A stretch of 64,000 nucleotides of DNA from Pirellulales bacterium (GTDB lineage Bacteria > Planctomycetota > Planctomycetia > Pirellulales > Lacipirellulaceae), in assembly GCA_022841705.1 (NCBI GenBank), contig JALHQZ010000002.1, positions 372,001 through 436,000 on the forward strand, read 5' to 3'. The notes below the pieces were generated by a model. The model saw only the letters and a program-made list of their open reading frames with translations. It did not search any database and was not told where the DNA came from. A program made the translations under genes and the position numbers. This document shows positions 25,147 through 35,387 of this stretch, piece after piece (position 1 is the stretch's first letter; each line of letters starts with the position of its first letter).

Positions 25147-27425
25147 CAACTTGCCCCCCCGCGGCCGAACCGCTGTGCGAGGAACGTTTCCACAACCGCC
25201 AGCACGAGCGCCGCGGTCAGTAACCACCGATGCAGCGCCGATTGCCCACCAAAGTCCGCGGGCGCCGAACCGGCGGCGGCTGGCGCGCGGCGCACTTGCA
25301 CCTCGGCGGGCAACCGTGCGGCGCCGAGGCGGGTCAAGTCACTTTCGGCGGAGTCAACATTCACGGCGAAGGCGCGGGCTGACTCCTCGTTATTCTCATC
25401 GGCGGCGCCGGTCACTTTGTAGACACCCGGGACGGAAGTTTGCGGGTAGCTCCACTGCGTCGCGCCGGCGGCGGGCGTGACCAGCGTGTCGCGTCGGCCG
25501 TCGGGGCGAACCACTTCCGCGGAGGCCGCCAGCTCGGTCACTTCGCCCACCAACGTTTCGCCGACGAGCGCTTCGCCCGCTTCACGCTGGCCGGCGGCGA
25601 CGAAGCTGGTGATCTCCCGCACCAGCGGCAAGAAGCTATGCCACGCGGGGAGCGCGGTCCAAGGTTGGCCAGACGAATCGAGACTTTCGAGCGACGGCGC
25701 CGTCGCCACCAGCACGCACCGACCGCGATTGTAGCGGCTGCCGATGAGGAGTGGATCGCCGTTGTCGGCCGCCAGCGCGACATCGCTGCGAGCCGCGGAG
25801 CTCGTTGGCCTCAGCACAAAGTATTTTGTGATCGGCGTGGTCAGTAATCCCGAGCGCTGCTGGCCACGGAAGGCGTGAACGAGCGGATGCCGGTACTCGA
25901 GCGGATCGAGCACGCCCGCCGACCGGTTGACCGCCGCATCGATCCGCACGGGGAGCAGCGAATTACGGTCGGTTTGGCTGACGAGTTGAAACGGCGTGCT
26001 TGAAGTTTGAGCTGCTTCGAAGGGAGCGGCAAAGGCGTCGTTGTAGCGCTCGGGCTCCACGGCGTCGCCCAGGAAGAAAACGACTCCACCACCAACGGCG
26101 ACGTAGCGTTCGACGAGCGCCGCCTCGGCCCGCGACAACTGCGGTACGTTGCAGAAATAAACGCACGCAAAGTTGGAGAGCGCGATGCCACTGAATTCCG
26201 CGTCGCTCACCGTCTTGGTGCGGAAGGGCGATTCTTGTCCCGCCGATGCAGCCAGTGCCGCGGCGACATACTTAGCCGCCCCGCGACGACCTTCTACGAG
26301 CAGAATATCGATCTGTGGTTTGATCAGGGGCGCGGCGTAGCGGCTGTTGTCGAGCGGGAGCGCATCGCTCGCCAGCCGAAGCTGCACGGCGTGCGCACCG
26401 GGCCGGGCGAAGCGGTGAGTAAACTCCACCACTGCGGCGGCATCGGTGAGAGTTACGCTGCGTTCATCGGTCGCTACGCCATCCACGACCAGTTCGACGT
26501 TCGTCGCAGTCGGCAAGTTGGCGCCAAAGCCTTCAATCCGTCCGGCAATGGTCACCGGCTGCTGCGTGGTGGGGAGTTCATCGACAATCTGGCACCGCGT
26601 GAGCGCGAGATTCGTGGGGCGTTCTTCGCCGACATCGATCACGCTCACGGCCGCCGCCGCGGAGAGCCGTGAGAGCGCGGTCGCGGCGCTGCCATCGGAG
26701 CCTGCGGGCGGAGCGGCTTCGGCATCCGCCGGAGTTTCTTCCAGCGTATCAGCTTCCGCTTCACAAGCCGCCTGCCAAGTGTGGCGAGTGAGATCCGTGA
26801 AGAAGACGACTTCATGGCGGTCGATCTGTTCGGTCCGCGCTTTGGCGTCGGTGAGCATTTGTTCGATCAGCTTGAGCGACGCCGGCAAATCAACCGGCGT
26901 GGCCGTGAGTTCGGCGGCCTGGACCGCTTTCCGCGCGAGCGCGCGGTCGCTGAGCGGTTGCCGCAGTGGAGCGGTTGGCGACTGGGCCATCAGGCAGAGC
27001 GAATAACTATCGCCAGCGGGGCTGTTGTCGATCAGCTCGGTGGCGAGTTGTTTCGCTCGAGTTGCGAGGGTCGCGTCTTCCGCGCGGTAGCCCATGCTGA
27101 ACGAGGCGTCGAGCACCAACAAATGATGTGTTCGCACGCCGGCGCCGCTGAGCCGCCAGCGATCGAAGAACGGCTTCGCCGCCGCAAGCGCGACCAGCAC
27201 CAGCAGCAAGGTGCGAATCGCCAGCAGTAGCCACTGTTCGAACCTGAGTCGCCGCGAGTGCCGTTCGATGGCCGCCCGCAGAAACCGCATTGCCGCCCAC
27301 GGCGTTTCGCGATGCGTGTGCCGCATCCACAGGTGAATAAGAATCGGCGCCGCCGCCGCCGCCAACCACCCCAGCATCGCCAGGTAGGCGAATCCAAAGG
27401 CCAGCGGTGGAAGCAGTGGAGACAT
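25146..27425 (-). CDS. BatA/VWA-domain membrane protein
   Basis: The 759-residue protein begins with a BatA-type N-terminal region (two helices around LAAAAAPILIHLWMRH and LLLAIRTLLLVLVALAAAKP). A VWA domain with MIDAS residues follows (LLVLDASFSMGYR; EVVFFTDLTRH), then CARDB-like beta segments. A GATase-like fold comes next (FACVYFCNVPQLSRAEAAL and VGGGVVFFLGDAVEP). A C-terminal helix lies near residue 735. BatA-like proteins sit with MoxR ATPases and DUF58 proteins in many bacteria, as here. The acidic linker near residues 225-245 is unusual. It shares its stop with the start of the next gene. Confidence 0.82.
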   Translation of the reverse strand: MSPLLPPLAFGFAYLAMLGWLAAAAAPILIHLWMRHTHRETPWAAMRFLRAAIERHSRRLRFEQWLLLAIRTLLLVLVALAAAKPFFDRWRLSGAGVRTHHLLVLDASFSMGYRAEDATLATRAKQLATELIDNSPAGDSYSLCLMAQSPTAPLRQPLSDRALARKAVQAAELTATPVDLPASLKLIEQMLTDAKARTEQIDRHEVVFFTDLTRHTWQAACEAEADTLEETPADAEAAPPAGSDGSAATALSRLSAAAAVSVIDVGEERPTNLALTRCQIVDELPTTQQPVTIAGRIEGFGANLPTATNVELVVDGVATDERSVTLTDAAAVVEFTHRFARPGAHAVQLRLASDALPLDNSRYAAPLIKPQIDILLVEGRRGAAKYVAAALAASAGQESPFRTKTVSDAEFSGIALSNFACVYFCNVPQLSRAEAALVERYVAVGGGVVFFLGDAVEPERYNDAFAAPFEAAQTSSTPFQLVSQTDRNSLLPVRIDAAVNRSAGVLDPLEYRHPLVHAFRGQQRSGLLTTPITKYFVLRPTSSAARSDVALAADNGDPLLIGSRYNRGRCVLVATAPSLESLDSSGQPWTALPAWHSFLPLVREITSFVAAGQREAGEALVGETLVGEVTELAASAEVVRPDGRRDTLVTPAAGATQWSYPQTSVPGVYKVTGAADENNEESARAFAVNVDSAESDLTRLGAARLPAEVQVRRAPAAAGSAPADFGGQSALHRWLLTAALVLAVVETFLAQRFGRGGAS

Positions 27426-27551
27426 CTAAGAGTAGCCCGGCGACCTACGGTCGGCGCTGTGTAGATTGAATGTTATTGGGGTGGAAATCTGTGGAGGTTA
27501 AAATCAAAAACTGGACGGCGCGGAGCGTAGCTCCCCGGCTATTGTTGGTAG

Positions 27552-28466
27552 TTACTTGATCCGTTGTTGCCGCTGAGCAAGGTACGTCGCCAGCGCGCTG
27601 TCGAGGGGTTGGTCGGTGCGGAGCTGGACGTAGTCAATTCCTTGTTTGCGGCAGCCGGTGCGGAGTTCGATTTGGTACGCTTCGAGTTCGGCTTGATACG
27701 CTTTTCGCAGGCGGGCGGGTTCGACGAGCAGTTCGCCCGCCGCTTCGAGGCCTTTGAAGAGCGTCGCCTGCTGGAACGGGAAATCGAGTTCCGCCGGGTC
27801 GAGCACCTGCATCACCACCACGTCGTGTCGGCGATGGCGGAAGTGCTTCAGGCCCGCGATCATCGGCGCCACGTCGTCGAACAAATCACTTAGCACGATC
27901 ACTAGTCCCCGCCGCGCGAAGCGTTCGGCCAAATCGTGAAAAATCGGCCCCGTGGCGGTTTTTTCGACCGGCGCCATCTCTTCCAACACGCCGAGCACCG
28001 TGCTGAGTTGCAGGGGACTGGAACTCGGGCGAACCACCCGCCGCACTTCGCGGTCAAATGTCGCCAGCCCCACGGCATCTTGCTGATGCAACACCAAGTA
28101 CGCGAGCGCCGCAGCCGCGGTTTGGGCGTAGGCGAGCTTCGTCATCGCCACGCCTTCACTCGCATAATTCATGCTCTCGCTGGTGTCGAGCACCAAGTAC
28201 GCAATCAGGTTCGTCTCTTCTTCAAACTGCTTGAGGTACACCTTGTCGGTCTTGCCAAAGACTTTCCAATCGACGTACCGCAGGTCATCGCCCGGCGCGT
28301 ACTCCCGATGCTCGGCAAACTCGTTGGAAAAACCTTGGTAGGGACTACGGTGCAACCCCGCGACGTAACCTTCGACAATCCGCTGCGCGCGCAACCGCAG
28401 CGGCTTAATCCGCGCGAGCGTCGCGGGATCGAGCAGGCGATTCGGGCTGGCGGAAGCGGAAGGCAC
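27552..28466 (-). CDS. DUF58 VWA-like protein
   Basis: The 304-residue cytoplasmic protein shows the DUF58 core: GYVAGLHRSPYQGFSNEFAE followed by REYAPGDDLRYVDWKVFGKT, then a VWA-like fold (AYLVLDTSESMNY; LVIVLSDLFDD). DUF58 proteins are partners of MoxR AAA ATPases and are thought to take part in complex assembly or metal insertion. The MoxR gene lies 120 bp upstream on the same strand and the BatA-like gene 126 bp downstream. Length and motifs are normal. The exact client is unknown. Confidence 0.9.
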   Translation of the reverse strand: MPSASASPNRLLDPATLARIKPLRLRAQRIVEGYVAGLHRSPYQGFSNEFAEHREYAPGDDLRYVDWKVFGKTDKVYLKQFEEETNLIAYLVLDTSESMNYASEGVAMTKLAYAQTAAAALAYLVLHQQDAVGLATFDREVRRVVRPSSSPLQLSTVLGVLEEMAPVEKTATGPIFHDLAERFARRGLVIVLSDLFDDVAPMIAGLKHFRHRRHDVVVMQVLDPAELDFPFQQATLFKGLEAAGELLVEPARLRKAYQAELEAYQIELRTGCRKQGIDYVQLRTDQPLDSALATYLAQRQQRIK

Positions 28467-28471
28467 AGGGG

Positions 28472-28585
28472 CGAAAGGTCCAAAGGTCGAAAGGTGAGAA
28501 GGTGGAAAAGTCGGAAGGTGGCATGGTTTGTTCGCCGAAAGCTTTTCCCTTTCGACTTTTTGACCTTTCCACCTTTCGACCCCTG
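28472..28585. repeat. AAAGGTCGAAAGGTG word arrays facing each other
   Basis: The MoxR-DUF58 gap is filled by repeated GGTCGAAAGGTGAGAAGGTGG-like words at 28476-28520, facing the opposite strand sense CCTTTCGACTTTTTGACCTTTCC at 28548-28582. Related words (TTTTTCACCTTTCGACTTTT) occur at about 15123-15145 between the ABC genes. The phase is irregular. Confidence 0.65.
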
Positions 28586-29590
<1,005 letters not shown>

Positions 29591-29749
29591 TGGGTGATTA
29601 GTGGTCAGTTGTCAGAGGTCGGTTGGAAAGTACTGGCGATGAACAATTGCCATGTGTTCGATTGAACAGTATTGGGTGGCTACTTTCTAGTGCTTTTTCC
29701 AAAAATCTTTCGCGGGCCAAAGTGGCTACAAATTGCACTTGACACGGCC

Positions 29750-32104
29750 TCACGGCGCCGCTTGGTACGGCGCCCAGACGTTCATTTCTTTGGTGCCGGC
29801 GACGATCAGGCAGCCGTGGGCGGCGGCGAGGTTGGCGCCTTCGCTGGTGAGCGCGGAAATATCAATCGGCGGGCGGCTGAGTTCGCCGCGCGACAGGTCA
29901 AACGCATAAATCGTATTGCGGGTAGGCCAGAAAACTTCATCGCCGGCAAGGCAGCCTTGGCCGTAACCGCGCAGGCCGGCGTGTTGGGTGTCGGGCCATT
30001 GGAAGCGCGAGTGGCCGGTTTCGAGATCGAGTGACAGCAAAAAGTCGCCGCTGAGCGCCACGCTGCCGCGCGCGACGCCGAGGAGGCGCAATTCTTTCGG
30101 TTGAGTTGATTTCCAGAGCAGGGCGCCGCTAGCCGCGTCGAGGCAAAGCACTTCGCGCGAGTCGGTCGGTTTCACCACCACGCGGCCCCGCTCGATCATG
30201 CACGGCGCTTCGGTAGCGGCGGACTGCAGCGGAACAGCGCCCAGCATCATGTTCTGCATCGTCTGCACGCTGAGCGTGTCGGCCGCGCGCGAATAGGTCC
30301 GCAGCCAACGAATCTGTCCATCGCGCGCCGAGACTGCCGCGATGGCGCCGAGGTTCGTGTTGAGGTACAGCGTATCGCCAGCGAGCGACAAGAGGTCGGT
30401 GCCCGTGCTACGTTCCGTCGCGAGCGGTTGGCCGGTGCAGATTTTCGTCCGCCACAGTTCACGGCCACTCGCCACGGCGTAGCACGCCACCGAAACTTGC
30501 GGCCGAAGTTGCGACGCCCGTAGTACCACATACGCGCGGCCATTCAGCACCACGGGGGGACCGCCAAACTGCACGCCGGAGGGCGGTGAAACTTCCGCTA
30601 CTCGGAGCGCGTCGCGCGTGAGGTCGAGCCCAACCAATTGCCGGCGATCCAACGGAGGCGTTCCGCCAAAGCCTTGCGGCGTGGATTGCGCTTCGCTCGG
30701 TTCGGCGATTAGGGAATAGAGCACGTCGCCATGCACGGTCAGTGGAAAGCCGGGCGCTACCGAGGCTTGCACGGCTGTGTTGACCGGCATGACGACCCCG
30801 TTGATTACCCGCAGTTGGACGCCGCCGGGGTTGTTGAAGAAAACTCGCTGCTGGGTGACAGTCGGGGTGGTGGATTCTTCCAACAGCACGCCGTCCGCCG
30901 TAATGGCCGACTTGCCGGTGACGAAATCAATCGCCCGCAGAAAGTTCCCCGCACGGTAGAGCAGCCACCGGCCAGAAACCAACGGCGTGACGGAGAGGCC
31001 CTCTTCACCCGTCGATGAAGTGGGCAGCGTCACGCCGAACATGTTCTGTTGCTGCTGCGTCGGCGCCGGGAGTGCGGGCACCGCGACGCCGCTGGCCCAC
31101 AACGGAGCCAAGATTTTATCGACCGGCCCCGCGGCGCCGCTGCGCTGGAGGTTGCCGCCCCAGGTGGACCAATCGCTGGCGCCGCGCGAAGTTTGCCAAT
31201 CCGTCGTGCTGGCAATGAGCGACTCGAGCGCCGGAACCAACTCCGTCGACTTGCCGCCGAGCAGACCGGTCGATTTCGGTTCGAGCAATCTCAGCAGCGC
31301 GAGTTCACGCTCCGCGCGCGGCAGGTCCAGTTCACGCACCGAAGCGACCACCAGTGCCGCCAACACTTGCGCGAGCGGCACATCAGCATCACGGCAAATC
31401 AGCAGGGTAGGGCAGGGGGGCGGATTAGTCAGCACCGCCCGCACCTTCTCGCCATGCTTCGCGAGATCAACGCCGCGCAGTTCGGCGCCGATTGACTTGC
31501 CACTCGGTCCCACAAGTTGCGGATGGATCCGTTGCCAATGCCGCCGCGCGGCGGTCACGTCACCGGCGGCCAGTGCGAGCTCGCCAAGCGACCACAGCGC
31601 ATCATCCGCAGCGCTACTGGCGGCAAGTTCGGTGGCGACGCGTTCGAGCAGTTTCGCATCAGCCGTTGCGCGGCCTTGTTCGAGCCACTGGGCGGCGAGC
31701 GAATCCACCCGCGCTCGGTACGCCGCCAAGCCAGCCTCAGGCAATTTCAGCAAGCGGTGCTGAATCGCCACGCTCAGCGAAGCGAACGCGCCGGGGGCCA
31801 GTTCCACCGTCGCATCGGGCGCCGCCGCGGTAATGGTGTCCAGCAGTTCGAAGTATTCGTCCCAACCGGTTCCTTGGGCAGCGGCCTCCTCGGCCAAGGC
31901 ATCCGCCTGCTGCAATTGTCGCTGCGTGCGGGTCGAGGGGGGCGAGAACGTTGGCCCGGCAGCCGCGGTAGTCTGCGGGACTGGGGCTTGTGTCGGCTGG
32001 ACGATTGCCGGAATCCCCAGCACCTGGGCCTGAGCGATGCGATCGGACAAGATTCCCACCGCCGCCAGCAGGCAGCCAACGAGCAGCGGTGTGCGAAGGA
32101 GCAT
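29750..32104 (-). CDS. Secreted PQQ-like beta-propeller protein
   Basis: The 784-residue protein starts at the ATG at 32104 because this yields a signal peptide (MLLRTPLLVGCLLAAVGILS); the longer frame runs upstream into an inverted repeat. A helical TPR-like N-terminal part (to about residue 330) is followed by a beta-propeller with PQQ-enzyme-like repeats, such as GRELWRTKICTG, GQIRWLRTY and GALLWKSTQPKEL. PQQ-coordinating catalytic residues cannot be assigned, so it is likely a binding or scaffold propeller. It precedes the MoxR cluster by 159 bp on the same strand and might be co-expressed. Confidence 0.72.
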   Translation of the reverse strand: MLLRTPLLVGCLLAAVGILSDRIAQAQVLGIPAIVQPTQAPVPQTTAAAGPTFSPPSTRTQRQLQQADALAEEAAAQGTGWDEYFELLDTITAAAPDATVELAPGAFASLSVAIQHRLLKLPEAGLAAYRARVDSLAAQWLEQGRATADAKLLERVATELAASSAADDALWSLGELALAAGDVTAARRHWQRIHPQLVGPSGKSIGAELRGVDLAKHGEKVRAVLTNPPPCPTLLICRDADVPLAQVLAALVVASVRELDLPRAERELALLRLLEPKSTGLLGGKSTELVPALESLIASTTDWQTSRGASDWSTWGGNLQRSGAAGPVDKILAPLWASGVAVPALPAPTQQQQNMFGVTLPTSSTGEEGLSVTPLVSGRWLLYRAGNFLRAIDFVTGKSAITADGVLLEESTTPTVTQQRVFFNNPGGVQLRVINGVVMPVNTAVQASVAPGFPLTVHGDVLYSLIAEPSEAQSTPQGFGGTPPLDRRQLVGLDLTRDALRVAEVSPPSGVQFGGPPVVLNGRAYVVLRASQLRPQVSVACYAVASGRELWRTKICTGQPLATERSTGTDLLSLAGDTLYLNTNLGAIAAVSARDGQIRWLRTYSRAADTLSVQTMQNMMLGAVPLQSAATEAPCMIERGRVVVKPTDSREVLCLDAASGALLWKSTQPKELRLLGVARGSVALSGDFLLSLDLETGHSRFQWPDTQHAGLRGYGQGCLAGDEVFWPTRNTIYAFDLSRGELSRPPIDISALTSEGANLAAAHGCLIVAGTKEMNVWAPYQAAP

Positions 32105-32207
32105 AAGGGCCGTCCGTGCAGGGTGTTGACCCGCCCTGTCGGCTGGTCGTAAACCTTTCCGGATTATAGAGATAGAGTCGGGGCTTGGCAAAACGTTGGG
32201 GCGTATT

Positions 32208-32292
32208 GTAGCAGGCACGGTCCCCGTGCCGTCTGCCCTTCGAACAGTCATCGCCGAAACCAATGCGACGGCACGGGGACCGTGCCTGCTAC
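32208..32292. repeat. Perfect 26-bp inverted repeat, family A copy 2
   Basis: The arms at 32208-32233 and 32267-32292 are exact reverse complements over 26 bases, with the core GCACGGTCCCCGTGCC and a 33-base spacer. They match the arms at 5611-5696. It sits in the 278-bp divergent gap between the PQQ-propeller gene and the kinase gene. Confidence 0.88.
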
Positions 32293-32382
32293 AAAAGCGC
32301 GCAATCCCCCAGGTACACTGGGCAAAGTGCTCACACTTGGTCGCATGACCGCGGCCTAAAGTTCCCCTTCGAGTGAATCGGG

Positions 32383-34491
32383 ATGGACAACCCTTCGAAA
32401 ACCGCCGCCCCTTTGGGGGAATTGCAGCAGATCGACGCCTGCTGCGATCGGTTTGAAGCTGCGTGGCGGCTGAGCCAGTCGGCGCAAAAGGGCCAGTCGC
32501 CGCGGCTGGCGGATTTTTTGGATGCGGTTCCGCCCGAACTCCGCGCGCAACTCTTACCGGAACTCTTGGCGATTGAACTCGAATACCGCCGCGATTCGTC
32601 TGGCCGGCCGCTGAGCGCCGCGGAACTAGCGGTAATTCATCCGGAACTTGCCGCTTCGTTGGGCGAAGAATTACGCGGACTCGCCACGCTGCAAGATAAC
32701 CGCACGGTCAGCCCGGCGGACAAAACGCTGCCGATTTTGCGAACGCCTCAACGTTCGGCGGCAAGTGGATCAGCGCCGGTCGGTTCAGGCGGCGTTCACA
32801 TCCGCTGTCCCCACTGCCAATGCGCGGTCGAGCTCTTGGAAGAAACCAAGCTCGACGAGGTGACCTGCGACGCGTGCGGCAGCAGTTTTAGTTTGGTCGG
32901 CGCCGAGGACTCGCCCGAACTTGCCGGGCGCCGCACCGTCGGCCGCTTCAAACTGATCGAGCGGATTGGCATGGGGGGCTTTGGCGCCGTCTGGCGCGCC
33001 CGCGATGCGGAGCTCGATCGCGAAGTCGCTGTGAAAATCCCGCGCCGGGGCCAACTCGATCCGCGCGAAGCGGAGCTCTTCTTTCGCGAAGCGCGCGCCG
33101 CTGCCCAGCTCAAGCACCCCCACATCGTGCCGGTGCATGAGGTGGGGCGCGATGGCGAAGCGATTTACATCGTCAGCGATTTGATCCGCGGCGAGTCGCT
33201 CGCCGAATGGCTCAAAGCGCGCCGCCCCGGCCCGCGCAAGACGGCGGAGCTGCTGGCCACCGTCGCCGACGCGCTCCACTTCGCCCACGAGCACGGCATC
33301 GTCCACCGCGATTTGAAACCGTCAAACCTAATGATCGACGCCGCCGGCGCCCCGCACCTGATGGACTTTGGCCTCGCGAAGCGCGACGTCGGCGAAATCA
33401 GCATGACGCTCGACGGCCAGGTCCTCGGCACGCCGGCGTACATGTCCCCCGAGCAAGCGGGGGGCGAAGTGCGGTGGGTCGATCGCCGCAGCGACCTCTA
33501 TTCGCTCGGCGTCATTCTGTTCCAAATGCTGTGCGCCGAACTCCCCTTTCGCGGCAGCGCACAACGGCAAATGCAGCAGCGGCTGACCGACGACCCGCCC
33601 AGCCCCAAAAGCCTCAACCCCCGCACGCCCCTCGACCTGGCGACCATTTGCCTGAAGTGCTTGGAACGCGATCCGAATCGCCGCTACAGCACTGCCGCCG
33701 ATGTCGCCGCGGAACTGCGTCGCTACTTGCGCGGCGAACCAATCCACGCCCGTCCCCTCTCCCGTGTCGCTCGACTCGCCCGTTGGGCGCGGCGCGAGCC
33801 GTGGAAAGCGGTCGCGGCGGGGCTCACCGTGCTGCTGGCGATCGGCGGGCCGACGGCGGCGGTGCTGCTGGAAACCCAGCGGGCGGAACTCCAATCGCAA
33901 CGCAATACACTCTTCCAAAAAGATCAAGAGAACACCAAGCTCATCGCCGAAAACGAAAGGCAACTCGACCAGCGCGCCGCCGCGATTGCCGAACTGCGTG
34001 AGGAACTCGCGGGACTCAAAGGCGAACGCCCGGGCGTCGAGCGGATTGTCCCCGATTGGAAGCGAAACATGATCCGCGATTTTCTCACCGCCCGCGAAAC
34101 AACGCTCGCCAGCGCCAGCGGCCCCGATGCAATCTACGCCCACTTAGCGCTCGCCTACCTGCAACTCGAACTCGATGCGCCGGAGAAAGCGAAACAGCAC
34201 CTCGCGACCGCGGCGGGTCTCGTGGCCAACGCGGAGCCGGCGCTTCGCGTGGAAGTGATGACCGAACAAGCAGCGCTGGGCGAGGCGCCACGCAGCCAAG
34301 TGGTCCGCCTGCGGCGTGAAATCGCGGCGGCGAAACCAAAGGATGTTATCGCGCAGATTGAATTGTTCGGGGCGCTGCTGGATCAGCCGAGCAAACTGCT
34401 CTCGTTGCGGGAGAAACTTAAGTCGCTGTGGCCGAGTGAACCTCGGGCGGCGTATGAGTTGGCGCGGTACTTGACGCTGCGGGGTGGGTAG
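32383..34491 (+). CDS. Zinc-ribbon Ser/Thr protein kinase with one membrane helix
   Basis: The 702-residue protein has an N-terminal helical region, then a CxxC-16-CxxC zinc ribbon (Cys 142, 145, 162, 165). A complete Hanks-type kinase domain follows: Gly loop near residue 196 (GMGGFGAVW), Lys 218 (AVKIPR), catalytic Asp 310 in HRDLKPSN, DFG at 328 and SPEQAGG. A single membrane helix lies at about 474-496 and a helical/TPR-like tail follows it, presumably outside. All catalytic residues are present, so it should be active. Such kinases are abundant in planctomycetes; its substrate is unknown. It stands alone on the plus strand. Confidence 0.9.
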   Translation: MDNPSKTAAPLGELQQIDACCDRFEAAWRLSQSAQKGQSPRLADFLDAVPPELRAQLLPELLAIELEYRRDSSGRPLSAAELAVIHPELAASLGEELRGLATLQDNRTVSPADKTLPILRTPQRSAASGSAPVGSGGVHIRCPHCQCAVELLEETKLDEVTCDACGSSFSLVGAEDSPELAGRRTVGRFKLIERIGMGGFGAVWRARDAELDREVAVKIPRRGQLDPREAELFFREARAAAQLKHPHIVPVHEVGRDGEAIYIVSDLIRGESLAEWLKARRPGPRKTAELLATVADALHFAHEHGIVHRDLKPSNLMIDAAGAPHLMDFGLAKRDVGEISMTLDGQVLGTPAYMSPEQAGGEVRWVDRRSDLYSLGVILFQMLCAELPFRGSAQRQMQQRLTDDPPSPKSLNPRTPLDLATICLKCLERDPNRRYSTAADVAAELRRYLRGEPIHARPLSRVARLARWARREPWKAVAAGLTVLLAIGGPTAAVLLETQRAELQSQRNTLFQKDQENTKLIAENERQLDQRAAAIAELREELAGLKGERPGVERIVPDWKRNMIRDFLTARETTLASASGPDAIYAHLALAYLQLELDAPEKAKQHLATAAGLVANAEPALRVEVMTEQAALGEAPRSQVVRLRREIAAAKPKDVIAQIELFGALLDQPSKLLSLREKLKSLWPSEPRAAYELARYLTLRGG

Positions 34492-34561
34492 CCGTTCGTC
34501 AACGCAAAATTAGAATGAGCTGCATCTTGTCAAACTCTCGAGACGACAGAAGGAGAAAGTT

Positions 34562-35041
34562 GTGACACCAGGTACAGAAAAACTGCTGTGCGAATTAGAA
34601 CGTGCTGTTTGGTTTAGGAACGTTGGGGTTAATTCTGTGCGAGACATTTCATCACCTAGGAATTGGCAGGAGGCGATTGATAGTTGCGAATCACTTCAAT
34701 GGGAGAATACCCAGTTACACGCCTCCAATAACATCAGAGATCGAATGCGATCAGAGTCGATACAAAGGTATGATGAGTGGAACGATATTGTGGCATACTT
34801 GAAGCCCAGAACTGAGCCACTCGCGATCGCCAAAACCATGGATGTGATAAGGGAGAACAATCTTCCCAAAGTGTTTTTAGACTCGGTTCGGTGGGACTTA
34901 CTGCATCTGTGCATCGAAAGCGAATACGCAGACTGCGTCGAACCCGATTTCTATCACAACCTCGGACTTTGGTACTTACGAGGACATTTCCCGTGCGGCT
35001 GGGAAGGAGAATTTCCAGAAGGCTCGTTAATAGTGTATTGA
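34562..35041 (+). CDS. Orphan cytoplasmic protein, AT-richer than neighbours
   Basis: The gene encodes 159 residues from a GTG at 34562, preceded by a strong AGAAGGAGAAAG site. I do not recognise a family with certainty. No signal peptide or membrane helix is visible. The C-terminal part is rich in aromatics and Cys (FYHNLGLWYLRGHFPCGWEG, then EFPEGSLIVY). The codon use is visibly more AT-rich than the flanking genes, suggesting recent transfer. The size, acidity and lone placement resemble immunity-type proteins of polymorphic toxin systems, but no toxin gene is adjacent. That idea is only inference. Confidence 0.6.
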   Translation: MTPGTEKLLCELERAVWFRNVGVNSVRDISSPRNWQEAIDSCESLQWENTQLHASNNIRDRMRSESIQRYDEWNDIVAYLKPRTEPLAIAKTMDVIRENNLPKVFLDSVRWDLLHLCIESEYADCVEPDFYHNLGLWYLRGHFPCGWEGEFPEGSLIVY

Positions 35042-35281
35042 ACTGTTTGGGATTAATAGCACGCGGCTAATTTCAAATGCGCCGCATGTTTCGCCTTCGC
35101 CGCATACAACCGCCGGCCCCACTAGACAGACTGCACCCGCCCCACCATCTGCTCCACCGTCGTCGTACGCCAGAGCAGCGCCAGTTGCGTAACGCGGTGA
35201 CCAAGCGCCGGCCGTTGACTCACGCAGTACGCGATTCCGGAGTGGGGCGCTGCTTGGCGATGCAGCCAGAGATAAACGGGT
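35042..35281. other. Gap without a recognised gene
   Basis: Together with the inverted repeat that follows, the region up to 35387 holds no gene I can support. A minus-strand open frame at 35122-35328 encodes an Arg/His-rich peptide without a start site or homology I recognise; it may be a decayed fragment. Confidence 0.5.
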
Positions 35282-35353
35282 GCCACTGTCCGGCTTGTCC
35301 GGCAGTGGGAAGCGGGTACCAAGCTCACACCGCCGGACGAGCCAGGCAGTGGC
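35282..35353. repeat. Inverted repeat, family B copy 2
   Basis: The arms (35282-35309 and 35326-35353) pair imperfectly; the left arm contains GCCACTGTCCGGCTTGTCCG. They match the arms at 19113-19184. It lies just downstream of the degenerate trypsin-fold gene. Confidence 0.7.
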
Positions 35354-35387
35354 GCCCGAACAACAGCCGTGGACCGTCCACTTGCAA

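Noticed and set aside
35122..35328. Minus-strand open frame encoding an Arg/His-rich peptide
   Set aside because: It overlaps an inverted repeat, has no ribosome binding site and no motif I recognise.
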